A DNA stretch of 48,839 nt from Clostridiales bacterium (GTDB lineage Bacteria; Bacillota; Clostridia; Christensenellales; Borkfalkiaceae), in NCBI GenBank assembly GCA_015055835.1, contig SVHJ01000006.1:1-48839 (forward strand), read 5' to 3'. Under the pieces are notes generated by a model. That model made no database searches. It saw only the letters and a list, made by a program, of their open reading frames with translations, and was not told the DNA's origin. Below are positions 47,274 through 48,839 of the stretch, piece by piece (position 1 is the first letter of the stretch; each line of letters opens with the position of its first letter). A program made the translations under genes and the position numbers.

Positions 47274-47301
47274 AAAAGGACTTCTATACGGAAGTCCTTT
47301 T
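47274..47301 (-). terminator. Terminator of the GH172 gene
   Basis: An 11-base-pair perfect stem AAAAGGACTTC / GAAGTCCTTTT with a six-base loop, 14 bases past the stop. The GGACTTC arm is shared with the terminator at 44257-44286. Confidence 0.88.
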
Positions 47302-47314
47302 AATTTATGTTTTG

Positions 47315-48827
47315 TTATTTTTTAACGATAGAAACACTCTTAACGTCTAGGTTAGAAACGTTTGCATAGGTGAAAATCCAGCATTCTTTTACGTCTATAG
47401 CATTTGTAACGTCAAATTCAACCGTTCTCCAGCCGTTTGCATCAGCAGAGGCATTTTGATACTTGTCATAAATTTTAACATCGCCACCACCACTATATAA
47501 TCTAAATACTATGCTCTTGTCTGGTTGAAGTTCAAAGTTTGCACTCGTTCTCATAACGATAGTTACTTTATAAGTACCTGCATCTAACTTTCCGTTAGTA
47601 AAGTTCAATCTAAGCCCTGCATACTTGTTTGCTACGCCTTTAGAATGAATTCTTGCAAAATAGTCTTTGCCATCGTTTAACACTCTTAATACGCCATCAC
47701 CCATTTGAGATGATAGTGATGCGAAAATATTGTCGTTAAGGTCAACGTTTGTACCCGCGAACACGTAACCTACTTTAACGTTTTCAAAGTTAATATTACC
47801 AGTTGTCTTTTCAGGTTTTTCATAACTAATAGTAGCGTTACCTAAAGCAAAACAGTCTAAGCCGAAAGCAACGTCTGAAGATGAATCATTTTTACCAACA
47901 AGTTCAACAGTTAAAATATGTTCGCCCCTAGTTAGATTAATATCGTTAGTAGCATAAACATCGCTCTTAAGCGCATTAATAGCTGCAACACCAGCGTATA
48001 AATCAATATTTTCTAAGACCTTTACGCCGTCAATATAAACGTTAATAATACCAAAGTTATTCGCCTTAGCAAAAGTAAAGTTAACTTTACCTGCAAAGTC
48101 TTCCCATACTAAGAACTTAATGTTTAATTTGTTAAGTTCTTTATATTTAGTAAATCTAAGAATACCAACTTCGCCACCACTAAAGTTTGCGTTAGGGTAA
48201 GTTGCCATAACTGGGTTTGTTTTTGAATCTGTATCCACAATTTCGTAAACTTCTAGGTCTTCCCCTTCGTAAACCTTTGAACTCTTTTGCGCTTCCTCTG
48301 CATTTAACATATCGTTTACAAATTGATAACGATATTCTTTTTGTGCTTTCGTTGTGTATTCAACAGGTTCGTAAGGGTCAACGCCACCAGCCTCTAAATA
48401 CCAGTAGGCAGTTGACGCATAACTTGTTTGGTCTTCCCTAAATAATTTTTCAATAGTGCCTTCAAACGAAGTTTGGAAAGGAACGCTATCTAAAATTTGG
48501 AAACGAACGTTGTTGTAGTTACCAACTGCGCTTATAAAGTTACCTGCCGTCCAGTTTTGTGCGTGGAAAGCGTTGTCAAATAAACTTGGGTCACACCAAG
48601 CATAACCAAAGTAGTCTTCACTTCCAGTACCAAAAGTTGATGGAGACTTTTCGCCGTCAACGTAGAACTTTTCATCACCTTCGCCCCACCAGTAAGAATC
48701 ACCGAATTTATATACGTGTAGGTTGAAACCTAAAAATCTACCTTTACCTTCCGTTTTAACTGTTACGTATTCAAGGTAACGGTCTGGGTGAGTTGCTTGA
48801 TTTCTATCATCCATTGTCCATTTTGCG
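47315..48827 (-). CDS. GH172 (DUF2961) glycoside hydrolase, 5'-truncated
   Basis: At least 503 residues of an open frame that enters from the contig end. The first Met seen (MDDRNQ) is internal, since KWT precedes it in frame. The DUF2961 core reads SYWWGEGDEKFYVDGE and then FGTGSEDYFGYAW. The Glu of GEGDE and the Glu of GSEDY lie 21 residues apart, the same spacing as the two catalytic Glu (270 and 291) that I recall for the Bifidobacterium difructose-dianhydride-I enzyme. Family members cleave alpha-D-fructofuranosides or D-arabinofuranosides. Two beta-sandwich, CBM-like domains follow (about residues 190-325 and 335-499 from the first Met). No C-terminal anchor is seen. The signal peptide and N-terminus are missing. 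Confidence 0.87.
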
Positions 48828-48839
48828 AGATCGGAAGAG
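48828..48839 (+). other. Residual sequencing adapter at the contig end
   Basis: The final 12 bases, AGATCGGAAGAG, are identical to the start of the Illumina TruSeq adapter and lie exactly at the contig terminus. They are almost certainly not genomic and should be trimmed. Confidence 0.95.

Overview
The window is a low-GC chromosomal contig from a Gram-positive, Clostridia-like bacterium. The evidence is strong AGGAGG-type ribosome binding sites and consensus sigma-A promoters (TTGACA-17-TATAAT type). The gene content also fits: a single-chain glycyl-tRNA synthetase, formate-THF ligase, SpmA/SpmB, RqcP, and BspA-like leucine-rich-repeat and other lipoproteins. UGA is used as a stop, because RF2 is present with its classic frameshift. 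The order and species cannot be fixed from the window. The right end finishes in 12 bases identical to the start of the Illumina TruSeq adapter, so this is a draft or metagenomic contig cut inside a gene.

Layout from left to right. 1-2173 (minus): metG and the start of tatD. 2305-3362 (plus): spmA-spmB. 3407-5331 (minus): a small membrane protein and guaB. 5458-6126 (plus): a lipoprotein. 6228-9519 (minus): fhs-glnS. 9722-11101 (plus): the glycyl-tRNA synthetase. 11193-14408 (minus): a MacB-like ABC transporter and a small multidrug-export protein, the latter with an operator-like palindrome on its promoter. 14541-15287 (plus): a TtcA-like thiolase. 15353-20590 (minus): cell-envelope genes (LRR lipoprotein, M1 peptidase, SpoIIQ-like M23 peptidase, a small YwmB-like protein, a degenerate dehydrogenase-fold protein). 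20733-21008 (plus): the HU protein.

21110-33263 (minus) is the rpoB-rpoC-rpsL-rpsG-fusA-tuf block. It has a promoter and long leader before rpoB, a highly structured 219-base spacer between rpsL and rpsG, and a separate consensus promoter with a 5' hairpin for tuf. Divergent to it, 33577-34921 carries rqcP-ispDF. 34981-36067 (minus) holds a lipoprotein and a probable 6S RNA gene with its own promoter and terminator. 36135-43230 (minus) reads as one operon: metK-comF-secA-prfB-tsaD-zinc-ribbon protein, with ATGA overlaps and the prfB +1 frameshift. 43384-44238 (plus) is a PflX-type radical SAM protein. 44295 to the end (minus) carries two large extracytoplasmic degradative proteins: an M14 carboxypeptidase with a Cys-containing C-terminal anchor, and a 5'-truncated GH172 (DUF2961) protein.

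Most genes are housekeeping. The unusual material is in the RNA: the 6S-like gene, the rpsL-rpsG spacer, the rpoB leader, and two terminator-like hairpins that bury the ribosome binding site of the next gene. No tRNA, rRNA, CRISPR array, insertion sequence or prophage was seen.
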